NCBI GenBank assembly: GCA_004014935.1
Contig: CP025324.1
Location: 186,001 to 250,000, forward strand
Direction: 5' to 3'
Length of the DNA: 64,000 nucleotides
DNA from: Saccharomycopsis malanga
Taxonomy: Eukaryota > Ascomycota > Saccharomycetes > Ascoideales > Saccharomycopsidaceae
Each line of letters begins with the position of its first letter. Within the stretch, counting starts at the first letter, position 1. Below, piece by piece: positions 30,652-40,471 of the stretch. The position numbers and the translations under genes were made by a program. Under the pieces are notes generated by a model, which worked only from the letters and a program-made list of their open reading frames with translations, made no database searches and was not told the origin of the DNA.

Positions 30652-31575
30652 TCAAACAATCGTCTCCAACTCCGAAGCATAGCCTAAAGTGTGTTTGATC
30701 AACAATTCGTTAATGCTCAATGATTCCTTTGGAGCATCGAGTTGGCCTTCATCGATAATATCACTGTATTTACTGAGCACATCACCATCACCATCAGTGG
30801 CCTCGATAGCGTCCTCGTCAGTATTGTTGAAATATATTACACCATTGTTGACTTCCCATTTGGTGCTTGATTTGACAAAATTAAGCAATTTGCCTTCATC
30901 TTCAAAGAATAACAAGTTTTTAGCATTGGCTATTGGAAGTTTTTCGTAACTTACGTTCAAACATTTTGCAATTTCACTACGTAAAGTATGGTTCAAGCTT
31001 TTGTTAAACAAATAAAACTCCTTGAAATTGTTATGCTGTTGCTGTTGCTGTTGTTTACTGGCATTGATCAAGTTCCATACCTTGTCATAGGAGCCCTCCA
31101 TCAACCATCTTTCGATCTTGATAGGGTATGTTAAATAATAATCGTTTTCAATCTGACTAGCGTCGTCATTAATTGCGCCTGAACTAGCAGACAACGAAAG
31201 AAGTTCAATATGGAATTGTGAAATGTCACCTTTGGTCAACAAAAGCAAGAAATACAATGCAATCAACTTATTTTCATTAGGTGACTTGTTCTTTACGAAA
31301 ATTTCACTGTTAAGTTTATAAAAAGGTTTAAGTTCATTAATGAATTTTTCAAAAAGCGCCAAGTTGGACAAGTTGATGGCGGAAAGAGCACCAATCTCCA
31401 AAATGGAACGCGATATGATCAAATCCCCTGCGTTGACCTTACCATTCAAAATAGGCACAAGCAAGTTATGTTTGGCGAGTTCCACCTTGATTAACGGAAG
31501 TAGCTTGATACAGGTCTGGTAATCCTGTTTCTCAAAGGACGATTTAAGCTGCTGGGTTATTTTTTCAAGTGACAT
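30652..31575 (-). CDS. RPN12: 26S proteasome lid subunit Rpn12
   Basis: 307-aa PCI-domain subunit of the proteasome regulatory-particle lid, whose incorporation completes lid assembly. Matches to yeast Rpn12 (274 aa) run from the N-terminus (FEKQDYQTCIKLLPLIKVELAKHNLL) through ISRSILEIGAL and YYLTYPIKIERWLMEGSYDKVW to LRSEIAKCLNVSYEKLPI and LFFEDEGKLLNFV, ending in GYASELETIV. Extra length comes from insertions, including a six-Gln run near residue 175 and an acidic segment near 260. A Rpn4-type element lies 91 bp upstream of the ATG, and the gene is divergent from CWC27. Confidence 0.95.
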   Translation of the reverse strand: MSLEKITQQLKSSFEKQDYQTCIKLLPLIKVELAKHNLLVPILNGKVNAGDLIISRSILEIGALSAINLSNLALFEKFINELKPFYKLNSEIFVKNKSPNENKLIALYFLLLLTKGDISQFHIELLSLSASSGAINDDASQIENDYYLTYPIKIERWLMEGSYDKVWNLINASKQQQQQQHNNFKEFYLFNKSLNHTLRSEIAKCLNVSYEKLPIANAKNLLFFEDEGKLLNFVKSSTKWEVNNGVIYFNNTDEDAIEATDGDGDVLSKYSDIIDEGQLDAPKESLSINELLIKHTLGYASELETIV

Positions 31576-31780
31576 AATTGCTTTTTGTCTGGATTTCTCT
31601 CAATTGATGTCCAATTCCCTTCCTTATCCTTTCTCCATCTTCTATATTAATATTACTATATAGCATTTGCCACTGGCCATCTTTCGCCATATTCAAGTCC
31701 GGGTAATAAGATTTTAATATTTATAAAGAAATTGACGAGTCGACATGTACTAATATTATCTTGGAAAGGTGAATTTAGAA
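31576..31780. promoter_or_regulatory. Divergent promoter RPN12/CWC27 with Rpn4 (PACE-like) site
   Basis: The 205-bp promoter contains AGTGGCAAA on the minus strand (31674 down to 31666), one base from the canonical proteasome element GGTGGCAAA and oriented toward RPN12. Variant PACE sequences with AGTGGCAA are reported for Candida Rpn4. The site fits the proteasome gene; its effect on CWC27 is unknown. Confidence 0.6.
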
Positions 31781-33010
31781 ATGGGAGAGCCAGCAACGAC
31801 GGCTAAAGTGATTTTCCATACGGAGAAGGGCCCGTTAGACATTGAGTTGTGGGCCAAAGAATGTCCTATCAATAGTAGAAACTTTTTAGCGAACTGCGCG
31901 TTAGGCAAGTTCAATGGTCAAAGCTTTTGTACAATTATAAAAAACTATATTATTCAGCTGGGAGATGATAAGGATGTTATAGACCAAAGTAAACAAATTC
32001 CCGATGAGTTCAACCAGAGAATTAGATTCAATAAACGAGGCATGTTGGCCAGTGCTAATTTAAATAAGAAAAACACCAATGGCGATGAGTTTTTCATAAC
32101 TCTACGGCCTACCCCTGAACTAGATGGTAAAAACACAGTATTTGGGAAAGTCGTAGGCAATTCTGTATTTACTGTGGTACGAATCGCTGATTGTGAACTC
32201 GAAGAAGGTAGTCAGAGTAGACCTTTATACCCTACAAAGATTCTCCGTACGGAAATCGTGGTGCCTTTCTTTGACAATTTGCCAGTAGAACAGCCCAAGG
32301 AGAATGTAATTGAAAAGCCAGCGAAGAAAGCAAAAAGGAAGAAGAAACAAAAACTTATAAAATTGAGTTTTGATGACGATGAAGAAGACAATGACGACCA
32401 TCTTGGAATTCCACCAAAGAAGGTGAAAATGAAATCAGCTCACGAAACTTTGAAAGACAAACTGTTTTCCAAAAAAGTGAAGCAAGTTGAAATCGAAAAA
32501 AATGATTCTATTGTAGACAAGAAAGGAGATGATAGTATTGATATCAAAAGGTTTAAAGCAAATACTGCAGTAAATTCAAATAATACCATATCTAATGCTT
32601 CACCAAAAACTAGTAACAATCTCCTGGATGAGATTAACAAGTTAAAAGCGTCTTTGAGCCAGAATGTGAAGAAAAGTATAGATTTAAAAAGTTCAAGTAT
32701 CTCCATTGTGGAAATGCAGCGAAATGAAGCAAAAAAGAACCAAATTTTTAGTACAAATCAGCAACTTCGAGAAATTCAGACTTTGAATTTTATAGACAAA
32801 TTTAACAAGAGAATCACCGAAGCTAAGAACTCGGAAAAATCACATTCAAGGATTAGCCAAGGATTTGGAAAAGATATTGCAAGCAGAAATCACGAATTGG
32901 ACGAACAGGAGGAAGAAAGTGATGACAACGGCGGTTTGGATTTTTTAAGCCACCGGCTACAAATCCCTGAGGAGGAGGCAGAGGATTACGGTTTACAAAC
33001 CATTCAGTAG
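31781..33010 (+). CDS. CWC27: Cyclophilin-like spliceosome factor Cwc27
   Basis: 409-aa protein with an N-terminal cyclophilin domain (about 1-170; TTAKVIFHTEKGPLDIELWAKECPINSRNFL is the Cwc27 signature). A long basic/acidic low-complexity and coiled C-terminal region follows and ends in SHRLQIPEEEAEDYGLQTIQ. Cwc27 associates with the activated spliceosome. The usual catalytic stretch FHRVxPxFxxQGGD reads FCTIIKNYIIQLGDD, so the active-site Arg is absent and peptidyl-prolyl isomerase activity is unlikely. The L is a CTG codon (31958-31960), where Gly is usual and Ser would fit better than Leu. ATG 31781 is chosen; four upstream codons begin at GTG. Confidence 0.9.
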   Translation: MGEPATTAKVIFHTEKGPLDIELWAKECPINSRNFLANCALGKFNGQSFCTIIKNYIIQLGDDKDVIDQSKQIPDEFNQRIRFNKRGMLASANLNKKNTNGDEFFITLRPTPELDGKNTVFGKVVGNSVFTVVRIADCELEEGSQSRPLYPTKILRTEIVVPFFDNLPVEQPKENVIEKPAKKAKRKKKQKLIKLSFDDDEEDNDDHLGIPPKKVKMKSAHETLKDKLFSKKVKQVEIEKNDSIVDKKGDDSIDIKRFKANTAVNSNNTISNASPKTSNNLLDEINKLKASLSQNVKKSIDLKSSSISIVEMQRNEAKKNQIFSTNQQLREIQTLNFIDKFNKRITEAKNSEKSHSRISQGFGKDIASRNHELDEQEEESDDNGGLDFLSHRLQIPEEEAEDYGLQTIQ

Positions 33011-33480
33011 TATGTTGGTGTGGCTTTTCATACGACGCTCCTGTATGGAACATATGTATATTAAATATTGAAAACCAATTGTACAGTACCCTATTTAATA
33101 CTATTTCAGCGTGTATACTTGTAAGAGTCATTGATGTTGAGCATTTATCTGATGATGTACATCTTAACCCAAAGTCAGACATACAAATATAGGGCAAATG
33201 CATGGTGAAAAGAAAGCACATGAAGTAGCAATACCATGACTCCTTTCTAAAGCCAGATTTAAGCCAATTGCTTGATAAAACCATTTGATATCTAATTAAC
33301 AAAAAATAAAATCACTTATAATATATGTATATATTGAAACAGGTTATGAGCCACGTTGCTAAAGTATGGAGATGTATGGTGACACCTCATCAAGTGTAGA
33401 TATATATATTACCAATTATAGCAAGTGGCTATTGAGAAGAATTAGAAGCTTATGGTTTTTTTGGTGTCTATTGGCTGGTG
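33011..33480. other. Intergenic between CWC27 and ALG1
   Basis: No gene or strong repeat seen. It presumably holds the ALG1 promoter; TATATATA-type strings occur near 33320-33415. Confidence 0.45.
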
Positions 33481-34959
33481 ATGGGCATCATATCGTTTAT
33501 TGAGTGGCTAGATTACCCTTTATGGGTATGGTTTCTTATAATCTTATACTTGACGATTCCTGTAGTGTTCTATGTGATTCTACCAAAAGTGTATGAATAT
33601 CGTTATTATTCTTCTAGCGCTGAAGATTTTACGAATAAAAAGAAACAGGTGCTTGTTATAGTCCTTGGAGATTTAGGCCATTCTCCTAGAATGCTTTATC
33701 ATGCCAAAAGTTTCCTTGACCAAGGCTACAAGGTAGAGCTTTGCGGCTACGTGAGTTCGAAGCTTCCGCCTTTTATTGTAAATGGCATAGATGCTGGTAG
33801 TGTAGAAGTCAATGAGATACAGAATCTCAATAGCCTTGGAGGTAATAAGATTGTCAGGTTGATCAAAAAAGTGATGCTACAACATTGGATTCTTTTCAGG
33901 ATATTTTTCAAAGGTAAAATGAAGAATTCCCAGTTTGTAATTCTACAAAACCCACCAGTATTGCCAATTTTGCACATTTTGTTTTTATGGAAAGCTGTAT
34001 ACTCGCCAGTGACTAAAATCATCGTTGATTGGCACAACTTGAACTATTCAATGCTACAGATCAAATTTGAAAGTAATGACAAGACAGTAAAGCTTATTGG
34101 ACTGCTTCTCGTCCATATGATGAAATGGTATGAGTTCAATTTGAGTAAGGTAGCCGACTACAACTTGACAGTGTCAGCGAACATGAGGGACTTGTTGATC
34201 AAGTCTATACATCCAAACTACAATTCTGGCGACAAGTTACAAAAGTCGTTGATTGAGCGTAAATTTATAGTGTTGTATGACCGACCGGCAGAAGCTTTCA
34301 AGGTGTTGACTACCCAGAAGGAGCGTTCTGACCTCATGTATGGCGAGTTTGCCGACATTTTCCAGGATCCTCTGTTGGCGGACTTTGATTTCGTGAATGG
34401 CAAGGACAAAGTTGTAATTTCGAGCACGTCATTTACAAAGGACGAGGATTTCAATATTCTTATTGATGGGTTGAAAGAATACGATCGACTTGCTGTAGAA
34501 CGGCCCTTTCCAAAACTTTTTGTCATTGTCACTGGTAGAGGACCAGAACGTGATGAATTTCTCCGTAAAATTGACCAAGTTGCCTTGAGTGCAAGGATAA
34601 AAATCATTAACAATTGGTTTTCTATGGATGAATATCCAAAGATTTTATCAATAGCAGACTTGGCAGTGTCGCTTCACTTGTCTTCATCGGGAGTGGATCT
34701 TCCTATGAAAATTTTGGATTTTTTTGGCTCTGGTGTTCCTACAGTGAGTGTCAACTTTGACACTATTGGGGAACTTGTGAAAAACGAGACTAATGGTCTT
34801 GTTGTGAAAGAAAACACAGCCAAACAGCTTTGTGAAGCGATTGTAAAATTGGCCACTGATAAAACTCTCTACAATACCGTGAAAGCCGGCGCAGTGGCCG
34901 AAAGTAAAAAACGTTGGGCCCAGAATTGGAATGACACCATGCAAAGAGTACTTGGTTGA
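33481..34959 (+). CDS. ALG1: Chitobiosyldiphosphodolichol beta-1,4-mannosyltransferase Alg1
   Basis: 492-aa GT33 enzyme that adds the first mannose, from GDP-Man to GlcNAc2-PP-dolichol, on the cytosolic face of the ER. An N-terminal membrane anchor (about 10-36, WVWFLIILYLTIPVVFYVIL) is followed by VLVIVLGDLGHSPRMLYHAKSF, the family signature. VLQNPPVLPIL (about 155), IVDWHNLNYS (about 187) and FGSGVPTVSVNFD-type nucleotide-sugar sequence near 418 with EL and NGLVVKE follow. The length is normal. The start is the ATG next to an upstream in-frame GTG. Confidence 0.95.
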   Translation: MGIISFIEWLDYPLWVWFLIILYLTIPVVFYVILPKVYEYRYYSSSAEDFTNKKKQVLVIVLGDLGHSPRMLYHAKSFLDQGYKVELCGYVSSKLPPFIVNGIDAGSVEVNEIQNLNSLGGNKIVRLIKKVMLQHWILFRIFFKGKMKNSQFVILQNPPVLPILHILFLWKAVYSPVTKIIVDWHNLNYSMLQIKFESNDKTVKLIGLLLVHMMKWYEFNLSKVADYNLTVSANMRDLLIKSIHPNYNSGDKLQKSLIERKFIVLYDRPAEAFKVLTTQKERSDLMYGEFADIFQDPLLADFDFVNGKDKVVISSTSFTKDEDFNILIDGLKEYDRLAVERPFPKLFVIVTGRGPERDEFLRKIDQVALSARIKIINNWFSMDEYPKILSIADLAVSLHLSSSGVDLPMKILDFFGSGVPTVSVNFDTIGELVKNETNGLVVKENTAKQLCEAIVKLATDKTLYNTVKAGAVAESKKRWAQNWNDTMQRVLG

Positions 34960-35514
34960 CTTGTAAAAAGGGTGGTTATTCAACTATTACGTAAGTATTA
35001 TATCAATTTATAAAATAATAATAATAATATCTTATATTTTGAGCCCAGTACATATCAGTTTCGTATATACGCGCAATGTCTAAGGGGACTTGGTAAGACC
35101 CAATCAAATTTTGTTGATCATAATCTTCTCACCTGTGTTCCTGTTAGGTCTTTATTTCTCTTCTATGGGAACACTGACCAATAAGCCATCCGGCCCAGTG
35201 GTTTCAATTTATATAAGTACAATATATTTTTCAGCCTCCCACTATTTTGAAAAAAGATTGGGTACGTTTTCTCTCTCAAAGTTTCGATTGTCTAACAGTT
35301 TTTCCTATTGGTTCACAGTAGACTCCCAAGTTGGTCGAGCCAAAGGCCTCGCCAAGGACAATACTGCATTATTACTCATATTTAGACGTGCATATAAGAC
35401 GCACATGACATGACGGTTATGGAAAATTTTCAGTATAAATAGACGTAGTTGGCTGCCCGAGGAAACAGTGTCAGATGATATTGAATACTGGTGAAATATA
35501 TAGCATCACACACA
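34960..35514. other. Intergenic ALG1-SER33, carrying a SINE-like copy
   Basis: The SER33 promoter region. Its left half is occupied by repeat copy B with its target-site duplications (35003-35213). The remaining 300 bp before SER33 show no further repeat or gene. Confidence 0.5.
35003..35213 (-). mobile_element. SINE-like repeat, copy B, with 10-bp target-site duplication
   Basis: The element occupies 35013-35203, read on the minus strand. Exact direct repeats TCAATTTATA flank it at 35003-35012 and 35204-35213. The 5' end is AACCACTGGGCCGGATGG, the body includes GATTGGGTCTTACCAAGTCC, and the 3' end is ACTGGGCTCAAAATATAAG with (ATT)4-5 and an AT-rich tail. It shares the segment AATAAAGAC with copy A, defining one subfamily. 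It lies about 300 bp upstream of SER33. Confidence 0.85.
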
Positions 35515-36921
35515 ATGTCATCTCCACAGCCTATTACAAACAGTCTCAAGAATTTGAATTTGGACAGCAACGAGAATGCTGTTTCCACTTCTCCTACGCA
35601 GAACTACTTGTCGATGAGTCCTAGCTACAGCCGTGCGCAGCAAGCAAAACCGGTAAAGCCGTTGAAGCCTTTTATCAAAGGAGACATCAAGATATTGTTG
35701 TTGGAAAATGTCAACAAGACTGCTATTGACATTTTGAAGAAACAAGGTTACCAGGTGGAGTTCCATAAGACTTCGTTGCCGGAGAAGGAACTTATTGAGA
35801 AAATCCAAGATGTCCATGCCATTGGTATCAGATCAAAAACCAAACTTACCGAGAATGTCTTGAAACATGCCAAAAACTTGGTCACAATTGGTTGTTTCTG
35901 CATCGGCACCAACCAGGTTGATTTGGAATATGCAGCCAAGCTTGGTGTTGCTGTTTTCAACTCTCCATTCTCCAATTCCAGATCCGTCGCCGAGCTAGTT
36001 ATTGGAGAAATCATCTCTTTGGCCAGACAATTGGGCGACAGATCCATTGAAATGCATACTGGCACTTGGAACAAGGTCAGCAACAAATGTTGGGAAATCA
36101 GAGGTAAAACATTGGGTATTATTGGTTATGGTCATATTGGTTCCCAATTGTCTGTCATGGCTGAATCGTTAGGTATGAATGTGCTTTATTACGACGTTGT
36201 CACTATTATGGCTTTGGGAAATTCCAAACAAGTCTCTTCTTTGGATGAATTGTTGAGAAACTCTGACTTTGTCACCTGTCATGTTCCAGCAACTCAGGAC
36301 ACTAAAAATATGTTGTCTGGTCCACAATTCGCTATCATGAAAGACGGTGCTTATGTCATCAATGCTTCTAGAGGCACGGTTGTGGACATTCCTGCTTTGA
36401 TCAAAGCAATGAAGTCTGGAAAGATTGGCGGTGCTGCTTTGGACGTCTACCCTAACGAACCTCCTAAGAACGGTGCAGGATTGTTTGCTAACAACTTGAA
36501 TCCATGGACCGAAGATTTGACCTCTTTAAGAAACATCATTTTGACTCCTCATATTGGTGGTTCTACCGAGGAAGCTCAATCTGCTATTGGCATTGAGGTC
36601 GGAACCTCTTTGACCAAATACATCAACGAAGGTATCTCCATTGGTGCTGTCAATTTCCCAGAAGTTTCATTGAGATCCTTGGACTTGGATCAGGAAAATT
36701 ATGTCAGAGTTTTGTACATCCATCAGAACGTCCCTGGTGTCTTGAGAACTGTCAACCATATTTTGTCCAGCCATAACATTGAAAAACAATATTCTGACTC
36801 CAGAGGAGACATTGCGTATCTTATGGCTGATATTTCCAATGTCGATGCCAATTCTATCGAGTCATTGTACCAAGAATTGAGCAATACCACCTACAAGGTT
36901 TTGATCCGTTTGTTGTATTAA
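35515..36921 (+). CDS. SER33: D-3-phosphoglycerate dehydrogenase (Ser3/Ser33)
   Basis: 468-aa NAD-dependent enzyme catalysing the first step of serine synthesis, oxidising 3-phosphoglycerate. The catalytic domain begins with ILLLENVNKTAIDILKKQGY. The Rossmann motif GYGHIGSQ is near 203, NASRGTVVDIPALI near 283, and the catalytic HIGGSTEEAQ near 345. A C-terminal ACT-type domain follows (VRVLYIHQNVPGVLRTVNHIL, then the terminal VLIRLLY). The length equals yeast Ser33 (469 aa). ATG 35515 (MSSPQPITNSL) is preferred over an upstream in-frame GTG. No CTG codon was noticed. Confidence 0.95.
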   Translation: MSSPQPITNSLKNLNLDSNENAVSTSPTQNYLSMSPSYSRAQQAKPVKPLKPFIKGDIKILLLENVNKTAIDILKKQGYQVEFHKTSLPEKELIEKIQDVHAIGIRSKTKLTENVLKHAKNLVTIGCFCIGTNQVDLEYAAKLGVAVFNSPFSNSRSVAELVIGEIISLARQLGDRSIEMHTGTWNKVSNKCWEIRGKTLGIIGYGHIGSQLSVMAESLGMNVLYYDVVTIMALGNSKQVSSLDELLRNSDFVTCHVPATQDTKNMLSGPQFAIMKDGAYVINASRGTVVDIPALIKAMKSGKIGGAALDVYPNEPPKNGAGLFANNLNPWTEDLTSLRNIILTPHIGGSTEEAQSAIGIEVGTSLTKYINEGISIGAVNFPEVSLRSLDLDQENYVRVLYIHQNVPGVLRTVNHILSSHNIEKQYSDSRGDIAYLMADISNVDANSIESLYQELSNTTYKVLIRLLY

Positions 36922-37688
36922 TTTATTGACTGTACTATTCGTTTTCACACCGATCTTGGGTTGTTTTTGGACAGATATCTTTTAACTGACGTTTTAAACA
37001 AGCATTTTACATTTTTAACAGACATTTTACATCTTTAAACTGTTCTACGTTTTTTTAACAACCGTTTTTACCTATTTCCTTTTCAGATTGTTTTATAAAA
37101 ACGTCTTTAACAGACGTTCAAATATTTCATTGACAAATTGATTTTAACAAACATTCTTACAGACGTCTTTAATTCCACAGAACATGTTCTGGCAATTAGG
37201 ATTCCCATAATTAAGACATTTTCAACATTATGATCTACATGGGCCATCCCCACTTTAATGCTTTATATCTTCTTTTCGCTTACGACATACTTTCACTCTA
37301 GCCCCTCTCAGGCAGCCAGATGCCTTAATAATACACACTCATTCACACGCCCCACGTAGTGCTTACTATATTTCCCCACTTCCTCAATCATATTGCGGAG
37401 CATTGTATCATCTTTCTGGGCCCTATCAAACGAGAGCAATCCTCTTGTTTCTTTCTACGACAACGCTGTGCAAGTCACGCCCCTTGCGTCTAAGTGCACG
37501 CAGGCGCATTGGTCATCAACAGATGACGAGTATATCCAACAACATCGAAATCTATTTTGTTTTTTTCTCTTTTATTTTTTTTTGTTCTTTTCTAGTTAAA
37601 GCTACGGTTATTCAAATAAAGATTACAAAGTGTTTTATAAACAAGATTGAACGTTGGAATATTAAAGTCATCGCAATCCTTTTCTCTG
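36922..37688. other. Intergenic after SER33, with degenerate 3' repeats
   Basis: From about 36979 to 37172 a motif near TTTTAACAGACGTTTT recurs about six times in degenerate form (for example near 36982, 37016, 37055, 37107, 37142 and 37158), in the presumed SER33 3'UTR. The rest is T-rich with no gene. The promoter of the F-box gene lies at its right end. Confidence 0.6.
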
Positions 37689-39281
37689 ATGAGTCAAATT
37701 GCAAACCCACTGACTTCTATCCACTCGCTTTCACAGTTACCTAATGAAATTTTGAGCATTATTATCCGCGAACTCTACACATCCCATCACCATCAAGACT
37801 TAAAGGCTCATCTCTCCTGGTTTATAAGCAACATCCCCTTGATTTCTGAAAAATTTCATCTGCTTAGTAAGCGGTATGTCAGCAGATATGCACTTTTCAC
37901 TAGCCCCGAATCTTTCTACCAGTTGAGTGGGTCTTTGAGAGGACCTACTAGTACTAGTAGGAATAGAGCTGCTGAGTATATTCACACGTTAGATCTTCAA
38001 GAGTTTGCTTTGGATCATTCGTGGAGTGGGGAAATTAATTCTGGAGATTTATTGAGTTTTTTACGTGTTGCTCGAAACTTGAAAGAGGTTTTATTTTCGT
38101 TTGCTTTGAACTATGCCTTGAGCAAAGATGTCATTAATTATTTGTTTTTTGAAACAAATCAGATTGAAGCCATCGATTTTTCTGGTTTGTCGACCGGATT
38201 CACTAATGTTTTCCATGATTTAGTGAAAGATTTTGAACAGAGTAATGCTTCAGACAGTATTAGGTTTGACAATTGTTCCAAGCTCAAGTCCTTGTCATTC
38301 CATGATTCTCAATGTATTTCTGATGCCTTTTTCAACCGAGTTTTTCCTCATTTAACAAACATTGAAAGATTAGATCTCGCCAACATCAAAGCCTCGAGCG
38401 ATTCGGTATGTCGTTTGCCTGTCTTCAACAACTTGACTCATTTGTCGCTCAGTCGCTGCAATCTCACGAAAAACCGTATTTTCGAGTATTTCACCAATCA
38501 AAACTCTCTAAAACATACTTTAAAGTGGCTCAACTTGGAATCTGATTACTATACAAACACACTCACAGAGGATGAAATTCTCATTATCTTGGAATCATTG
38601 ATACCTTCCTCAGAACACAACGGCGCAGAGAATACAAAGTTGCAATACCTAAACCTCAATGGAAGAACTGTTACATATCGGGTGCTTAAATATATCAAAA
38701 AGCATTTTCTCAACTTGCAGGCTCTACACATTTATAAAGGTTTGGTAACCGTTGAAGAGTTGATAAAGTTTCTCGAACCACCACAGGCATCTTCTACCTT
38801 GCCTGACGACAATGACACCATCAGCCTAAGTTCTATGGCACGTGAAAACTACCAGAAACTCAAGTATATCAACTTGTCTGGCAATAGAAATGTGTCCGCT
38901 GATACTATGAAAGTATCCCAGTCGCTTATTGACTGCTGCCCTTCTCTCATCTGCTTTGAACTTAGCCCATTCACTTTGAACAGAATTCCGCTTGGAACCA
39001 TTGTGACCGAGACCAACGGAACATGGAATGTGGCAAGATGTCAGTACAGATCATGGCTATACAAGGAACAGAACCACAATCTGTCCACCTCCGTAGGTGT
39101 AAGAATGAAAACTCACAACGGTACTAAGCTCATTAATCACCCGTTCATAAAATATGCCTTCAACAAGATTGAAGTTTGTAAAGGCTTAGATAGGGTCCAG
39201 GGAAACCGCACCTGGCCTGTTAGAGTTTCCGAGGATACCATCTATAATGAATACGCTTTAAACTCATCAGACTATTTCTAG
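37689..39281 (+). CDS. F-box / leucine-rich-repeat protein
   Basis: 530-aa probable substrate receptor of an SCF ubiquitin ligase. The F-box core LSQLPNEILSIIIRELY is at about 15-31, although the following segment is divergent. From about 90 onward there are irregular LRRs (YIHTLDLQEF, KLKSLSFHDSQCISDAFF, NIERLDLANIKA, NLTHLSLSRCNLT, KLQYLNLNGRTVT, KLKYINLSGNRNVS). This resembles the uncharacterised yeast F-box protein YDR306C in size and layout, but orthology is a guess and the target is unknown. ATG 37689 is used; the frame extends upstream only from a TTG. Confidence 0.8.
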   Translation: MSQIANPLTSIHSLSQLPNEILSIIIRELYTSHHHQDLKAHLSWFISNIPLISEKFHLLSKRYVSRYALFTSPESFYQLSGSLRGPTSTSRNRAAEYIHTLDLQEFALDHSWSGEINSGDLLSFLRVARNLKEVLFSFALNYALSKDVINYLFFETNQIEAIDFSGLSTGFTNVFHDLVKDFEQSNASDSIRFDNCSKLKSLSFHDSQCISDAFFNRVFPHLTNIERLDLANIKASSDSVCRLPVFNNLTHLSLSRCNLTKNRIFEYFTNQNSLKHTLKWLNLESDYYTNTLTEDEILIILESLIPSSEHNGAENTKLQYLNLNGRTVTYRVLKYIKKHFLNLQALHIYKGLVTVEELIKFLEPPQASSTLPDDNDTISLSSMARENYQKLKYINLSGNRNVSADTMKVSQSLIDCCPSLICFELSPFTLNRIPLGTIVTETNGTWNVARCQYRSWLYKEQNHNLSTSVGVRMKTHNGTKLINHPFIKYAFNKIEVCKGLDRVQGNRTWPVRVSEDTIYNEYALNSSDYF

Positions 39282-40471
39282 TTTTTTATCCTATATTATT
39301 ACAATCCATGTGCTAGCTAGCGCAGGTTCTTCATGTAACAAGCACATTGATTATTTTGACGTTACTTTTTCATTCTTTTAACCTGTCTTATTAACTTCTG
39401 TTTTCTTTCGTTTGGCCTTTGCCCCGATACACTGTTTCATGGGTATATATTTGTTTTTTCTGGTTTTTGGTTTTGGTTTTGGTTTTGGGTTCTATTTCTA
39501 TTGCCCATATGGTTTAATAATAGCTAATTTATTTTTTGTACATTTTTTATTGTTTAATGTTGTTTTTTATGTAAGTAATGCCAATATTCAGATGAAGTTT
39601 GGTTTAAACGCAGTGCTCTTGAGTTTTTGCTATTGTAACCTATACAACATAGTTGAAAGATTGTTTAAAGAGTCTTATACTTTTTATTAATTTTCATCAG
39701 ACTTTTCTCGATGTTGACTATTTCTTCTACTTTATGACATATAGACTCCTATTTACAAGGATATGTTTGCGAACGTTTCTTGCAAACATTTAGATTGATT
39801 GAGTAAGGTTAAATGATCCAGTAAAAAATTAGTTTTTTTTTTGAACTGAACACTTTGCTGTTAATTACAATTGTCATTGACAAGCTTTCTTTAATCAAGT
39901 TTAGTTGGCCATATTTCTATCATGTTTTACTTCTACATATATCGTCTTGATTTTATTTTGAACTGATTTTCAGTTATAATACGGTTAAATACAAATGTGT
40001 AACATGTTTTCTATAATTACTACAATTCACAATTCATTAAAATAAGGAAATTCCGGTAGAAATAAAGGACAATAAAATATTTGTCAATGTGTAAATTGGT
40101 TGATATCTAGGAGCTTTACAAGGGCATTAACCATTAATTAATCTACATCTGGTTAACAGTAACATCTCAATACTCATGACATCTCTTCATACTAATATAA
40201 TGTACTTGTGAGCTACTAAACCCCTGCACCAGGTGTGCGGGTGTGCGCCAGCCAACCAGAAGTATGTAAAATAATCAGTAGTATTCCGACCATTAGAAAA
40301 ATAATATACTATGAGATAGCCACTAGAAAGTTGAAATAGACGTATTTTTCGAGCATATCAACAGTTTAGAACCAGTGTTTGGACCATTTAAGAGAGACTG
40401 GAGACTGTCAATAGGGGAGTAACATCGTTTGCACCAATCAAGCAGAGGTTAAATAATTGTTCCAAGACATA
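39282..40471. other. Intergenic between the F-box gene and NDUFA9
   Basis: No gene in 1.2 kb. A short GGTTTT tandem tract lies at about 39462-39489, and long T/A tracts occur. The right end contains the complex I gene promoter. Confidence 0.45.

Noticed and set aside
30105-35213. Interpretation of the dispersed repeats as solo LTRs
   Set aside because: Ends are not TG...CA, duplications are 10-15 bp rather than 4-6, the element ends in (ATT)n, and a 5'-truncated copy exists; all favour a SINE/LINE-type mechanism.
39462-39489. GGTTTT repeats as an internal telomere-like tract
   Set aside because: Only about four units, not matching any known long CUG-clade telomere repeat, and located in the middle of housekeeping genes.
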